DNA from: Streptomyces geranii
GTDB taxonomy: Bacteria > Actinomycetota > Actinomycetes > Streptomycetales > Streptomycetaceae
Direction of reading: 5' to 3'
Length of the DNA stretch: 64,000 bases
Assembly (NCBI RefSeq): GCF_002954775.1
Contig: NZ_PJME01000018.1
Coordinates: 62,001 to 126,000 of the forward strand
Shown here: positions 57,433 through 64,000 of the stretch, in pieces
Layout: the number at the start of each line of letters is the position of its first letter
How positions within the stretch are numbered: the stretch's first letter is position 1
Translations under genes and position numbers: made by a program
The notes under the pieces: model-generated
Databases searched by the model: none
The model's input: only the letters and a program-made list of their open reading frames with translations
Told to the model about the DNA's origin: nothing

Positions 57433-58230
57433 CTACTCGGCATCCAACTCCGCCAGCCGCGCCGCGACCCCCGCATCCAACTCCGCCAACGCCCGCAACT
57501 GCTCCGGAGTGATCCCATCAGGAATCGGCACAGGCGCCGGCGTACGCAACGGTGGCCGCCAGCCACCGTCCGCCGTCCACCTGCGTACGACCTTGGCCGG
57601 AGCCCCCGCCACCACGGAGTGATCCGGCACAGCCCCACGCACCACCGCACCGGCCGCCACCACCACGTTCCGCCCGATCCGCGCCCCCGGCAGAATCACC
57701 GCGCCGGTGCCGATCCAGCAGCCCGGACCGATCTCGACGGGCTCCATACGCGGCCACTGCTTGCCGATGGGCTCATGCGGATCGTCGTACGAATGATTGG
57801 TGGACGTCACATAGACATACGGTCCGAAGTAGCAGTCGCTGCCGATGGTGACCGTCGTGTCGGCGATGACGTGGCTGCCACGGCCGAGGACGACTCCGTC
57901 GCCGATGCGGAGTATCGCGTCCGGACCCATGTCGAGGTCGGGCATCAGACCCGCCGTCAGGGTCACCTGTTCCCCGACGATGCAGTGCGACCCCAGCTCG
58001 ATCCAGGGCTCACCGAAGACCGTGCCCAGCGGGAAGGCGAGCCGCGTGCCCGCGCCCATCGCCCGGAAGTTCAGCCGCCCGGGGTTCTCGGCGGTGACGG
58101 AACCCGTGCGCTGCACCCAGGCCCAGCCCGCGTGCACCGCGCGCTGGGCGAGCCGACGCCGCCATGACGAGAACGTGTTCTTGGGCTTGGGCACCCGGAC
58201 ACCGTACTCACGGCCGGGCGGGGCCAGCAT
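57433..58230 (-). CDS. hexapeptide-repeat acyltransferase
   Basis: A left-handed beta-helix acyltransferase of 265 aa. Hexapeptide repeats run from about residue 70 to 215 (ELGSHCIVGEQVTLTAG, LRIGDGVVLGRGSHVIADT, EIGPGCWIGTGAVILPGARIG). They are interrupted by the TSTNHSYDDPHEPIGKQ loop, whose His is the likely catalytic residue as in maltose/galactoside-type transferases. The C-terminal region is Pro-rich, then helical. The start may be ATG 58230 or GTG 58194; the latter follows a TACGGT -10-like hexamer at leaderless distance. Acceptor unknown. Confidence 0.86.
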   Translation of the reverse strand: MLAPPGREYGVRVPKPKNTFSSWRRRLAQRAVHAGWAWVQRTGSVTAENPGRLNFRAMGAGTRLAFPLGTVFGEPWIELGSHCIVGEQVTLTAGLMPDLDMGPDAILRIGDGVVLGRGSHVIADTTVTIGSDCYFGPYVYVTSTNHSYDDPHEPIGKQWPRMEPVEIGPGCWIGTGAVILPGARIGRNVVVAAGAVVRGAVPDHSVVAGAPAKVVRRWTADGGWRPPLRTPAPVPIPDGITPEQLRALAELDAGVAARLAELDAE

Positions 58231-58305
58231 GCGCGGGACCTGTGATCTTCACCCCAACAGGCGTGGCGTACGGTCTGTCTGACCATTCGAGGAGCAGGAG
58301 GCGAG

Positions 58306-58833
58306 ATGACGCACAAGGCGTTGATCACCGGCATCGGCGGCAGGGAACCGAAGGTGGACGAGGGGGCGTTCGTGGCGCCGACGTCCTCGGTGATCGGGGA
58401 CGTGGCCCTGGAGGCGGGCGCGAGCGTCTGGTACGGCGCGGTGCTGCGCGGCGACGTCGAGCGGATCTCGGTCGGCGCCGAGAGCAACATCCAGGACAAC
58501 TGCACCCTGCACGCCGACCCCGGTTTCCCGGTCACGATCGGCGCACGCGTCTCCGTGGGTCACAACGCGGTCGTCCACGGCGCGACGGTCGAGGACGACA
58601 CCCTGATCGGGATGGGCGCGACGGTCCTCAACGGCGCGGTGATCGGCGCGGGTTCACTGGTCGCGGCCCAGGCCTTGGTACCGCAGGGAATGCGGGTCCC
58701 GCCGGGGGTGCTGGTGGCGGGCGTACCGGCGAAGGTCCGGCGTGAGTTGACGGCGGAGGAGCGGGAGGGCATCTCTCTGAACGGCACGATGTACGCGGAA
58801 CTGGCCAAGGCCCACAAGGAAGCCCACGGCTAG
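58306..58833 (+). CDS. gamma-carbonic anhydrase family protein
   Basis: A 175-residue hexapeptide-repeat protein of the gamma-CA/YrdA group. The three zinc-ligand histidines are present in NCTLHADPG, VSVGHNAV and VVHGATV, and the N-terminal GAFVAPTSSVIGDV and WYGAVLRGD segments are typical. Carbonic anhydrase activity is possible but not certain in this group. It starts at ATG 58306 after GGAGGCG. Its TAG shares bases with the stop of the convergent DedA gene (CTAG at 58830-58833), so the two genes overlap tail to tail. Confidence 0.92.
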   Translation: MTHKALITGIGGREPKVDEGAFVAPTSSVIGDVALEAGASVWYGAVLRGDVERISVGAESNIQDNCTLHADPGFPVTIGARVSVGHNAVVHGATVEDDTLIGMGATVLNGAVIGAGSLVAAQALVPQGMRVPPGVLVAGVPAKVRRELTAEEREGISLNGTMYAELAKAHKEAHG

Positions 58834-59477
58834 ACCACTTCGACGTCCCGCTCCACATCCCGCGCGACAGCCCCCTGGGCCTTCTTCGCCTTGCGCTTGA
58901 GCACCAGCATGGACGTGACCCCGAACAACACCGCCAACACCAACCCCAGCCAGGAGAACCGCTTCAACCACGACTCGGCGACGATCCCGAGGTAGTAGAT
59001 GACGGCGGTGGTCCCACCTGCCCAGACGATGCCGCCCAGCACGTTGGCGATCAGGAACTTCCAGTAGGGCATCCGCAGCACACCGGCCAACGGCCCCGCG
59101 AAGATCCGCAGCAGGGCGACGAACCGCCCGAAGAAGACGGCCCACATCCCCCACTTCTCGAACGACCGCTCGGCCGTCGCGATGTGCCCCTCCCCGAAGT
59201 GCCTCGGGAACTTCCCGCCGAGCCAGGCCAGCAACGGCCGCCCGCCCTTGCGCCCGATCGCGTAACCGATCGAGTCACCGATGATCGCACCGGCGCTTGC
59301 ACACGCACCGAGGACGAAGGGGTCGATCTCGCCGTGCTGGGAGGCGAGCAGCGCGGCGGAGACCAGGATGATCTCGCCCGGCAGCGGAATGCCCAGACTC
59401 TCCAGCCCGATGACCAGCCCCACCAGCGCGTAGATACTGACCGCCGGGATCGTCTCCAGCCATTCCTGCACGTGCAA
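58830..59477 (-). CDS. DedA family membrane protein
   Basis: A 215-residue DedA/VTT-domain protein. It has ESLGIPLPGEIILVSAALLA, the GDSIGYAIGRKGG motif, FFGRFVALLRIFAGPLAGVLRMPYWKF with the conserved R and P, and NVLGGIVWAGG. Family members act as lipid scramblases/flippases or are needed for membrane homeostasis. The start is TTG 59477 with AAGGA eight bases upstream; GTG at 59471 is the alternative. It has a basic C-terminal tail (KRKAKKAQ). It overlaps the gamma-CA gene by four bases tail to tail. Confidence 0.91.
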   Translation of the reverse strand: MHVQEWLETIPAVSIYALVGLVIGLESLGIPLPGEIILVSAALLASQHGEIDPFVLGACASAGAIIGDSIGYAIGRKGGRPLLAWLGGKFPRHFGEGHIATAERSFEKWGMWAVFFGRFVALLRIFAGPLAGVLRMPYWKFLIANVLGGIVWAGGTTAVIYYLGIVAESWLKRFSWLGLVLAVLFGVTSMLVLKRKAKKAQGAVARDVERDVEVV

Positions 59478-60274
59478 CGCCGGTTTCCTTCCGATTTCGC
59501 CGTACGCCCGGTACGTCTGCGTTCTTCCGCGCTCTACCGCGTCCCCGGTGACGCCCGTGGCCGGGAGCCCGCCGGGAAGCCTACCGGGTCACACCGACAC
59601 CGGGACGGCGTCTCCGGGCGGCGAGCACGAGGCTCGGCTGGAGGCGTCGAGGTGGTCGGCGGTCCAGATGACGCGTACGGCGGTGTCGGGGGCCGGTGGT
59701 CCGGGTGCGTCGCCCAGGAGGACGAGACGGGCACCGGCCCGGTCCGTCCCGAGCCGTACCTCGGGCGCGCGCCGTCACAGGTGAGCGTGCGGGGAGCCGC
59801 GCGGGGCGTCGAACAGGGTGGCCGCCTCGTCGGGCTCGTCGACGAACTCCGCGCCGGGAGCCCGGAGCCCCATCCGCCGCCCCTCCACGGAGACGGGCAT
59901 CGACGCGTACGGCCACAGATCACTGCCGCACACACAGGAACGCACGACACGTACGACGGCGTCCGTGGGGTGCTGGATCCCCGGATCGGGGACATCCTCC
60001 ACGCGTACGTCCCCGGCGCCGTAGATCAGCGTTGCTCGCACAACACTTCTCCCAGCTGTGTCGGTCGGACGCGGCACCGGTCCGCACCGGTTCCTGCCTC
60101 TCGATCATGTCCACGACTCTTCCCGGGTCGCACGCCGAGTGGCAGGCCGGGCTGTGCCGGGGAGCGGCGTTCAGGGGTGTGCCAGAGCCCCCAGGCGCAC
60201 GCCGCGCCCCGGTGCCCCCCTCTTGCCGAGGGAGGCCCGACCACAGTCCCCGACCACGCAGTCAATGACTCGTG
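59478..60274. other. 797-base region without an intact gene
   Basis: This stretch between the DedA gene and the sigma-like/ricin gene contains the remains of a zinc alcohol dehydrogenase (59775-60041). A minus-strand coding-like fragment also lies at about 59590-59767, with high GC3 and readable as VRLGTDRAGARLVLLG, but with no start or family I recognise. The remainder shows only short open frames in conflicting directions. Confidence 0.6.
59775..60041 (-). pseudogene. truncated zinc-dependent alcohol dehydrogenase (N-terminal remnant)
   Basis: From GTG 60041 the frame reads RATLIYGAGDVRVEDVPDP, then DAVVRVVRSCVCGSDLWPYA and EGRRMG. This is the start of a zinc-dependent alcohol dehydrogenase (GroES-like domain) with the catalytic-zinc Cys in CVCGSDLW. 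The family then expects GHE and about 280 more residues. Instead the frame turns to unrelated sequence (LRAPGAEFVDEPDEAATLF) and stops after 88 codons. An internal deletion near 59866 is the simplest explanation. Confidence 0.7.
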
Positions 60275-62218
60275 TCAGCCACCCGGGCGGAGCAGCGAGC
60301 CGACAGCTCCCGCGATCGAGCCGACCGCCCCCAGCACCGACGCGACGACCGGCTGGACCGCGTCCAGCGGCTGCGGCGGCTGGGGCGGCTGGGGCGCCGT
60401 GGCCGGGGCGGGCCCGGGCGCGGGCTCGTCGCAGCAGTCGTCGACGACGACGTAGCGCGTCTCGAACTGCCCGTCGGACGTGTCCTCGGGCGAGGAGGTC
60501 GGGGACGGCGTGGGAGAGGGAGTGGGCACGGAGGACCCACCGGATCCCGAACCGCCCTCACCGGCACCGGAGTTCGGCCCCGGCTGCCCCTTCTCGCTCT
60601 GCCCGGGCTCGCCGGACTGGCCGGACCCGCCGGGCTGGGTGCCCTTCGCGTCCGGGTCGCCCTTGCCGGTGGTGGAGTCGTCGGAGGTGACCGGTTCGGA
60701 GGCGAGCGTCCAGGTCTCCCCCACCGCCCCGGACCGCGTCCTGACGACGACGTCCGCGCCGGCCCGGAGCGAGACGGGCGCGACGACCAGTTCCTCGCGC
60801 CAGCGGGGCAGGAGTTCGCCCTGGACGGTGAGGTCGTAGCGGACCTCGTCGGCGCCCGCCGCGCCGGCCGCGACACAGGCGGAGAGGGCGACGTCCCCGT
60901 CGGCGGCGTGCGAGTCGAGGCACAGGCCGGGGTTGGCGAGGCTGCGCAGGAGGCCGTCGTACTCGTAGGCCCACTGCTGGGTGACGGCGGACGTGCACCC
61001 GGCGAGCCGGGTGTCCGCGCCGGCCACGGCCCGGCCGCCCTGGATGTCCAGGCACAGGCCGGTGGCGAGGTTGCGCAGTCTGCCGCGTTCGGCCGTGCCG
61101 GGGTAGGCGGCGGCCGAGGCGGCGGGGGTGTCGGGGGACGGCGGCCGGGAGTCCCGGCTCTGGCCGTCGGCCTCCGGTGTGGCGGTGTCCGGGTCGGCCG
61201 AGTAGCCGCTCGCCGTGCCCCAGGTGGCCGTCGGCATGGTGCTCGGGTCGGACCAGCCACGGGCGGTGACCACGGTCGCGAGCAGCGCGAAGGACATGGC
61301 GCCGACCCCGACGGCGACGGCCCGCGTGCGCCGCTTCGGCAGGCCGAACCGCTCTTCGGACAGCGGGAGATGGGCCATCAGGCGGTGCCGGCCACCGCTG
61401 CCGGGACGGCCGCCGCGACCGGTCGGCTTGCGGGGGAAGGCGCCCGGACCGCCGCGCCCCGGGCGGGATTCGAGATAGCGCCGGGCTCCCCAGCCGAGCA
61501 TCGACTCGGCCAGCAGCGTGCCGAGTTCGCCCTCGAAGTGGCTGAGTTGCTCGGCGGCGTACCGGCAGTGACGGCACGTCAGCAGATGCTGCTCGACATC
61601 GGGCAGCAGGGCGCCGCCACGGCGGATCGGGACGTCGAGGAGACGGTTGTGGAAGCGGCATTCCTTGCTCGGCGCGAGTTCGCGATGCGCGTGCACAAGG
61701 GCGGTACGGAATTGCTCGCGCGCCTGCTCCAGCGCCGCCGAAGCGCTGGCGGCGTCCACGCCCAACAGACCGGCCGGTACGGAAATGGGCTCGGCCTCGA
61801 CCTCGGTGTGCCAGAGGAGGCACTGGGCGGCTCTCGGCAGGACGCGGAATGAGCCCTCGGTCAGTTGCCGCTTTTCCGATGTGCGGGCCCTCGCCGCGCG
61901 TAGACCGCGCGCTCCGGTGGGTTTGCGGAGTTCCGGAAGCAGCACCGAAATTCCGTCCTCGGCGGACCACTCACGGACCGTTTCCCTTACTGCCACGAGG
62001 AGTTGGGGCCGCAGGGCCTGACTCGACTCGTTGCGCTCAAGCCGCCCGAGCACCCGGTGAAAGGCGGACGTGGCCGCCATGGCGGCGAGGTCCCCCTCGG
62101 CCGCGAGACAGATGGCCGCGTAGTCGTACGTCGACTGCCAGTGCCGTGTCAGCAGCAGCGCGACGGCGTACGCGCTCTCGCCCTCCACCCGGCCGCGCAG
62201 TTGCGCGGCGAGGTTCAT
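60275..62218 (-). CDS. sigma-like, zinc-finger and ricin-domain membrane protein
   Basis: A 647-residue multi-domain protein from ATG 62218 (GGGGGA upstream). Residues 1-200 resemble the helical region of ECF-type sigma factors (AYAVALLLTRHWQSTYDYAA, LLWHTEVEAEPISVPAGLLG) but lack a convincing full DNA-binding pair. Residues about 210-240 carry an anti-sigma-type zinc motif (HLLTCRHC). One transmembrane helix lies at about 300-320, after basic residues. Outside is a ricin-type beta-trefoil domain (about 370-490, QQWAYEYDG, NPGLCLDSH), then a Ser/Pro/Gly linker and a hydrophobic C-terminal tail (VVASVLGAVGSIAGAVGSLL). This layout recurs in Streptomyces. Sugar binding outside with signalling inside is a reasonable but unproven idea. 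Confidence 0.85.
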   Translation of the reverse strand: MNLAAQLRGRVEGESAYAVALLLTRHWQSTYDYAAICLAAEGDLAAMAATSAFHRVLGRLERNESSQALRPQLLVAVRETVREWSAEDGISVLLPELRKPTGARGLRAARARTSEKRQLTEGSFRVLPRAAQCLLWHTEVEAEPISVPAGLLGVDAASASAALEQAREQFRTALVHAHRELAPSKECRFHNRLLDVPIRRGGALLPDVEQHLLTCRHCRYAAEQLSHFEGELGTLLAESMLGWGARRYLESRPGRGGPGAFPRKPTGRGGRPGSGGRHRLMAHLPLSEERFGLPKRRTRAVAVGVGAMSFALLATVVTARGWSDPSTMPTATWGTASGYSADPDTATPEADGQSRDSRPPSPDTPAASAAAYPGTAERGRLRNLATGLCLDIQGGRAVAGADTRLAGCTSAVTQQWAYEYDGLLRSLANPGLCLDSHAADGDVALSACVAAGAAGADEVRYDLTVQGELLPRWREELVVAPVSLRAGADVVVRTRSGAVGETWTLASEPVTSDDSTTGKGDPDAKGTQPGGSGQSGEPGQSEKGQPGPNSGAGEGGSGSGGSSVPTPSPTPSPTSSPEDTSDGQFETRYVVVDDCCDEPAPGPAPATAPQPPQPPQPLDAVQPVVASVLGAVGSIAGAVGSLLRPGG

Positions 62219-62484
62219 GTCGGATTCCCCCGGACCGGTGCCAGGACGTGGGGGGTAGGGCGGGCGCGGTGGGTGAGGGGATTGCACAGAACCAATTCCT
62301 TCCAAGCCGCAGGACGGCGCGAGCGAATTGCACATCCACCGGAAAGCAGGTGCCTGATTGGTGCGTACCTACGACTCGTCACCTGTGGGACTTCGGGTCG
62401 ACCGGCACGGAATCCCGAGCGGGGGAAAAGGGGGTCTGACCTCTTGCCCCCGCGCGAGTTGGCCCACACTCGCACACACGTCTC

Positions 62485-62512
62485 ACAGTAAACAAGCAGT
62501 TCGGATGACCAA
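62485..62512 (-). promoter_or_regulatory. possible promoter of the sigma-like/ricin gene
   Basis: On the minus strand there is TTGGTC (62507-62512), a 16-base spacer and TACTGT (62485-62490). It lies in a local low-GC patch. If used, it would give a leader of about 260 bases before the ATG at 62218, which is long for this genome. Confidence 0.3.
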
Positions 62513-62601
62513 AGTTCAAAACGAAGAGAATTCAGATGTGTTACCAGCGGTATCCGCACCGACATTCGAAATCCAGCCCCGACGGAAGCCAAGTTGTGTG
62601 C

Positions 62602-62943
62602 ATGAGCACCCGAATGGCACACACAATCTTCAACTTCCGGTCCGGGAGGGGGTGTACGACACGCCACCGGACCCGGGACCGACCCACGGGACGGCACAGA
62701 CAGGCCATCGAGGACAACTTCGACAAAGCCGCGAAACCGGAACAGGCGCCGCCCGCGAAGGGCGACGCCGTACGCCTGGGCTCCGAATTCGCGCCCTGGC
62801 TCAAGGAGTTGACCACTGGACTGAGGAGCGGCGAGGAGTCGCCCACCGGCGGAGGTGCGCGGGCGGGGTGGCAGCCCACGGTTCCGGGTGCCGGGCAGGG
62901 CGCCGGGCGGCAGCGCCCTCGTCACGCCGGCGACAGGCCCTGA
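62602..62943 (+). CDS. possible small hypothetical protein
   Basis: A 113-codon open frame in the region between two minus-strand genes. From codon 36 (AIEDNFDKAAKPEQAPPAKG, then DAVRLGSEFAPWLKELTTG) the codons show the GC3 bias of real Streptomyces genes. The first 35 codons and the Gly/Arg-rich end do not. There is no ribosome site before ATG 62602 and no known domain. The true gene may start later or be a remnant. The surrounding 62219-63069 region otherwise holds a lower-GC patch (62480-62600) and no other convincing gene. Confidence 0.3.
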   Translation: MSTRMAHTIFNFRSGRGCTTRHRTRDRPTGRHRQAIEDNFDKAAKPEQAPPAKGDAVRLGSEFAPWLKELTTGLRSGEESPTGGGARAGWQPTVPGAGQGAGRQRPRHAGDRP

Positions 62944-63069
62944 CTCACAGCCGGAACATCACAGAACCGGACGCCGCGCGGTACTCCACCCGACCAAGCC
63001 CGCCCCGAGCCTCCTCGCCCCGTCCCCGCCCCCGCCCCCCTGATCAGCCGTCCCGTCGGAGACTCGCCC

Positions 63070-63522
63070 TCAACTGTTGGGGCGGAGGGTCCAGATGACG
63101 GTCATTTCGCCGGTCACGGCGCCGTCCTCACGCTGGATGGCGACCCGCACCGGGAACTCGGGGCGCTTGCCCTCGTCGAGTTCGGCGACGACCTCGGCGG
63201 CGGGGCGGCCGAGGGTCGCGGTGGCCCGTACGGGGCCGAGGGCGATCTTCTTGAAGGCGATCTCCGCGGTGACGGGCAGCGGTACCGCACGGGAGAGCTG
63301 GTCACCGAAGGCCGCCAGCACCACCGCACCGCTGGCCGACTCACCGAGCGTGAACATCGCCCCGGCGTGCGGTCCGCCGACGTGGTTGCGGTACTCGTCC
63401 TGGTCCGGCAGAGCCAGGACGGCCTTCTCCGGAGTGGTCTCCAGGTACTCGAGGTTCAGCGTACGAACCATCGGCACCGTGGCGGTGAGAAGTTCGCCTA
63501 TCGACATCTGGTCTGCGCTCAT
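63070..63522 (-). CDS. hot-dog fold thioesterase-like protein (DUF4442/PaaI-like)
   Basis: A single hot-dog domain of 150 aa. The central motif NHVGGPHAGAMFTLGESASG is the helix and Asn/His/Gly pattern of DUF4442 and PaaI-type thioesterases. The strands TAEIAFKKIALGPV and GEMTVIWTLR complete the fold. Hydrolysis of an acyl-CoA is the most likely activity. It starts at ATG 63522. It is divergent from the Pro/Gln-rich membrane protein at 63595. Confidence 0.88.
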   Translation of the reverse strand: MSADQMSIGELLTATVPMVRTLNLEYLETTPEKAVLALPDQDEYRNHVGGPHAGAMFTLGESASGAVVLAAFGDQLSRAVPLPVTAEIAFKKIALGPVRATATLGRPAAEVVAELDEGKRPEFPVRVAIQREDGAVTGEMTVIWTLRPNS

Positions 63523-63594
63523 GACCGCATGTTACTCGCGAGTAGCCCGTTCTGGCCAGAAACCCGCCCCCGGCCCCCGTTATCGTTACCGGCC

Positions 63595-64000
63595 ATGTGG
63601 CCAGAACAGCAGCCGCCCGGGGGCGAGCAGAACCCGCAGGACCCGCAGAGCCCGCAGCACGCGCAGGTCCCGCCGCACAATCCGTATCAGCAGCCGGGCT
63701 ATCAGCAGCCGAACCCGTACCAGCAACCCGGATACCAGCAGACCGGGAATCCGCAGGCCGGGTACCCGCACACCGGGCATCCCCAGCCCGCCCATCCCCA
63801 GCCCGGGTATCCCGCGCCCAACCCCTATGCCCAGCCCCCGCAGCAGCAGCCGGGCTGGGGCACCCCCGCCCCGATGGGCACCCCGCAGCCCCCGTCCGGC
63901 GGAGACGGCGGCGGCGACAACCGGACGAAGATCACCGCGATCGTCGCGGCGATCGCGGTCGTGCTCACGGCCGGGGTGACCGGATTCCTGGTCCTGGGCG
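63595..64000 (+). CDS. Pro/Gln/Tyr-rich N-terminal region of a membrane protein (3' end outside window)
   Basis: The first 135 codons of a protein with a disordered N-terminus of about 95 residues built from short repeats of the type PYQQPGYQQ and HPQPGYP. A basic residue, then a transmembrane helix, starts near residue 113 (KITAIVAAIAVVLTAGVTGFLVL). Many Streptomyces single-pass proteins with an extracellular domain have this form. The domain that defines its function is beyond the window. ATG 63595 follows TATCGT (63581-63586) at a distance that predicts a leaderless mRNA. Confidence 0.8.
   Translation, partial: MWPEQQPPGGEQNPQDPQSPQHAQVPPHNPYQQPGYQQPNPYQQPGYQQTGNPQAGYPHTGHPQPAHPQPGYPAPNPYAQPPQQQPGWGTPAPMGTPQPPSGGDGGGDNRTKITAIVAAIAVVLTAGVTGFLVLG

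Noticed and set aside
60026..60265. A 79-codon minus-strand gene between the ADH remnant and the ricin-domain gene
   Set aside because: No ribosome site, no family, mixed composition, and it overlaps the start of the ADH remnant in another frame.
63661..63850. A tandem DNA repeat in the last gene
   Set aside because: The repetition reflects Pro/Gln/Tyr codons of a disordered coding region rather than an exact nucleotide repeat.
63077..63979. A 300-codon plus-strand frame across the hot-dog gene
   Set aside because: It runs antisense through the thioesterase-like gene and then out of frame through the Pro/Gln-rich gene. Its Ser/Arg-rich product has no features.

Overview
The window is about 71% G+C with the strong third-position GC bias of a Streptomyces or close relative. 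Further signs are many GTG/TTG starts, many ATGA/GTGA stop-start overlaps, several promoters placed right at start codons (leaderless transcripts), twin-arginine and LAXTG export signals, and a repeat with the core GGGGCGCGGGGAACTGCGCG between convergent genes. I saw no tRNA, rRNA, CRISPR array or transposase.

Region 1 (1-35.5 kb) is a large acyl-CoA catabolic island. It has six acyl-CoA dehydrogenases, two family III CoA-transferase-fold enzymes (one of them an alpha-methylacyl-CoA racemase type), two AMP-forming acyl-CoA ligases, two crotonases, a double hot-dog hydratase, two thiolases, four SDRs, a P450, a VOC protein, an LLM oxidoreductase, an amidohydrolase and an aldehyde dehydrogenase. 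It also carries a Liv-type ABC importer with a fused LivH-LivM permease. The gene set suits oxidation of 2-methyl-branched (isoprenoid- or steroid-like) side chains. A sub-block (16.3-21.3 kb) contains the five gene types of the levulinate/4-hydroxy-acid (lvaABCDE) pathway. A regulator made of two complete FadR-type halves (3.1-4.6 kb) sits inside the island. A 14-bp palindrome close to TTAAGTATACTTAA occurs upstream of nearly every transcription unit here and is a good candidate for its operator.

Region 2 (35.6-41.5 kb) is a compact locus of unknown function. A TPR protein ends in a CHAT (caspase-like) protease domain with His965 and Cys1010. Two paralogous small proteins flank it, one membrane-anchored and one soluble, and it converges on a two-gene operon for a membrane protein and a putative zinc-ribbon protein. 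This is the best candidate for an undescribed system, possibly a conflict or proteolytic signalling module.

Region 3 (41.5-51.8 kb) holds an HsaA/HsaB-like two-component flavin monooxygenase with a membrane protein, then a complete mycofactocin cluster: mftABCDEF on the minus strand, mftG divergent, and mftR downstream. Mycofactocin is a redox cofactor for certain dehydrogenases, which fits the oxidative catabolism next door.

Region 4 (51.8-64 kb) is mixed: a CoA-binding protein, a Tat-exported and sortase-anchored alginate-lyase-like protein, 4-hydroxybenzoate hydroxylase (pobA), a YbaK-type deacylase, an XRE-cupin regulator next to a DMT transporter, a hexapeptide acyltransferase, a gamma-carbonic anhydrase, a DedA protein, remains of a zinc alcohol dehydrogenase, a sigma-like/ricin membrane protein, a hot-dog thioesterase and the start of a Pro/Gln-rich membrane protein.
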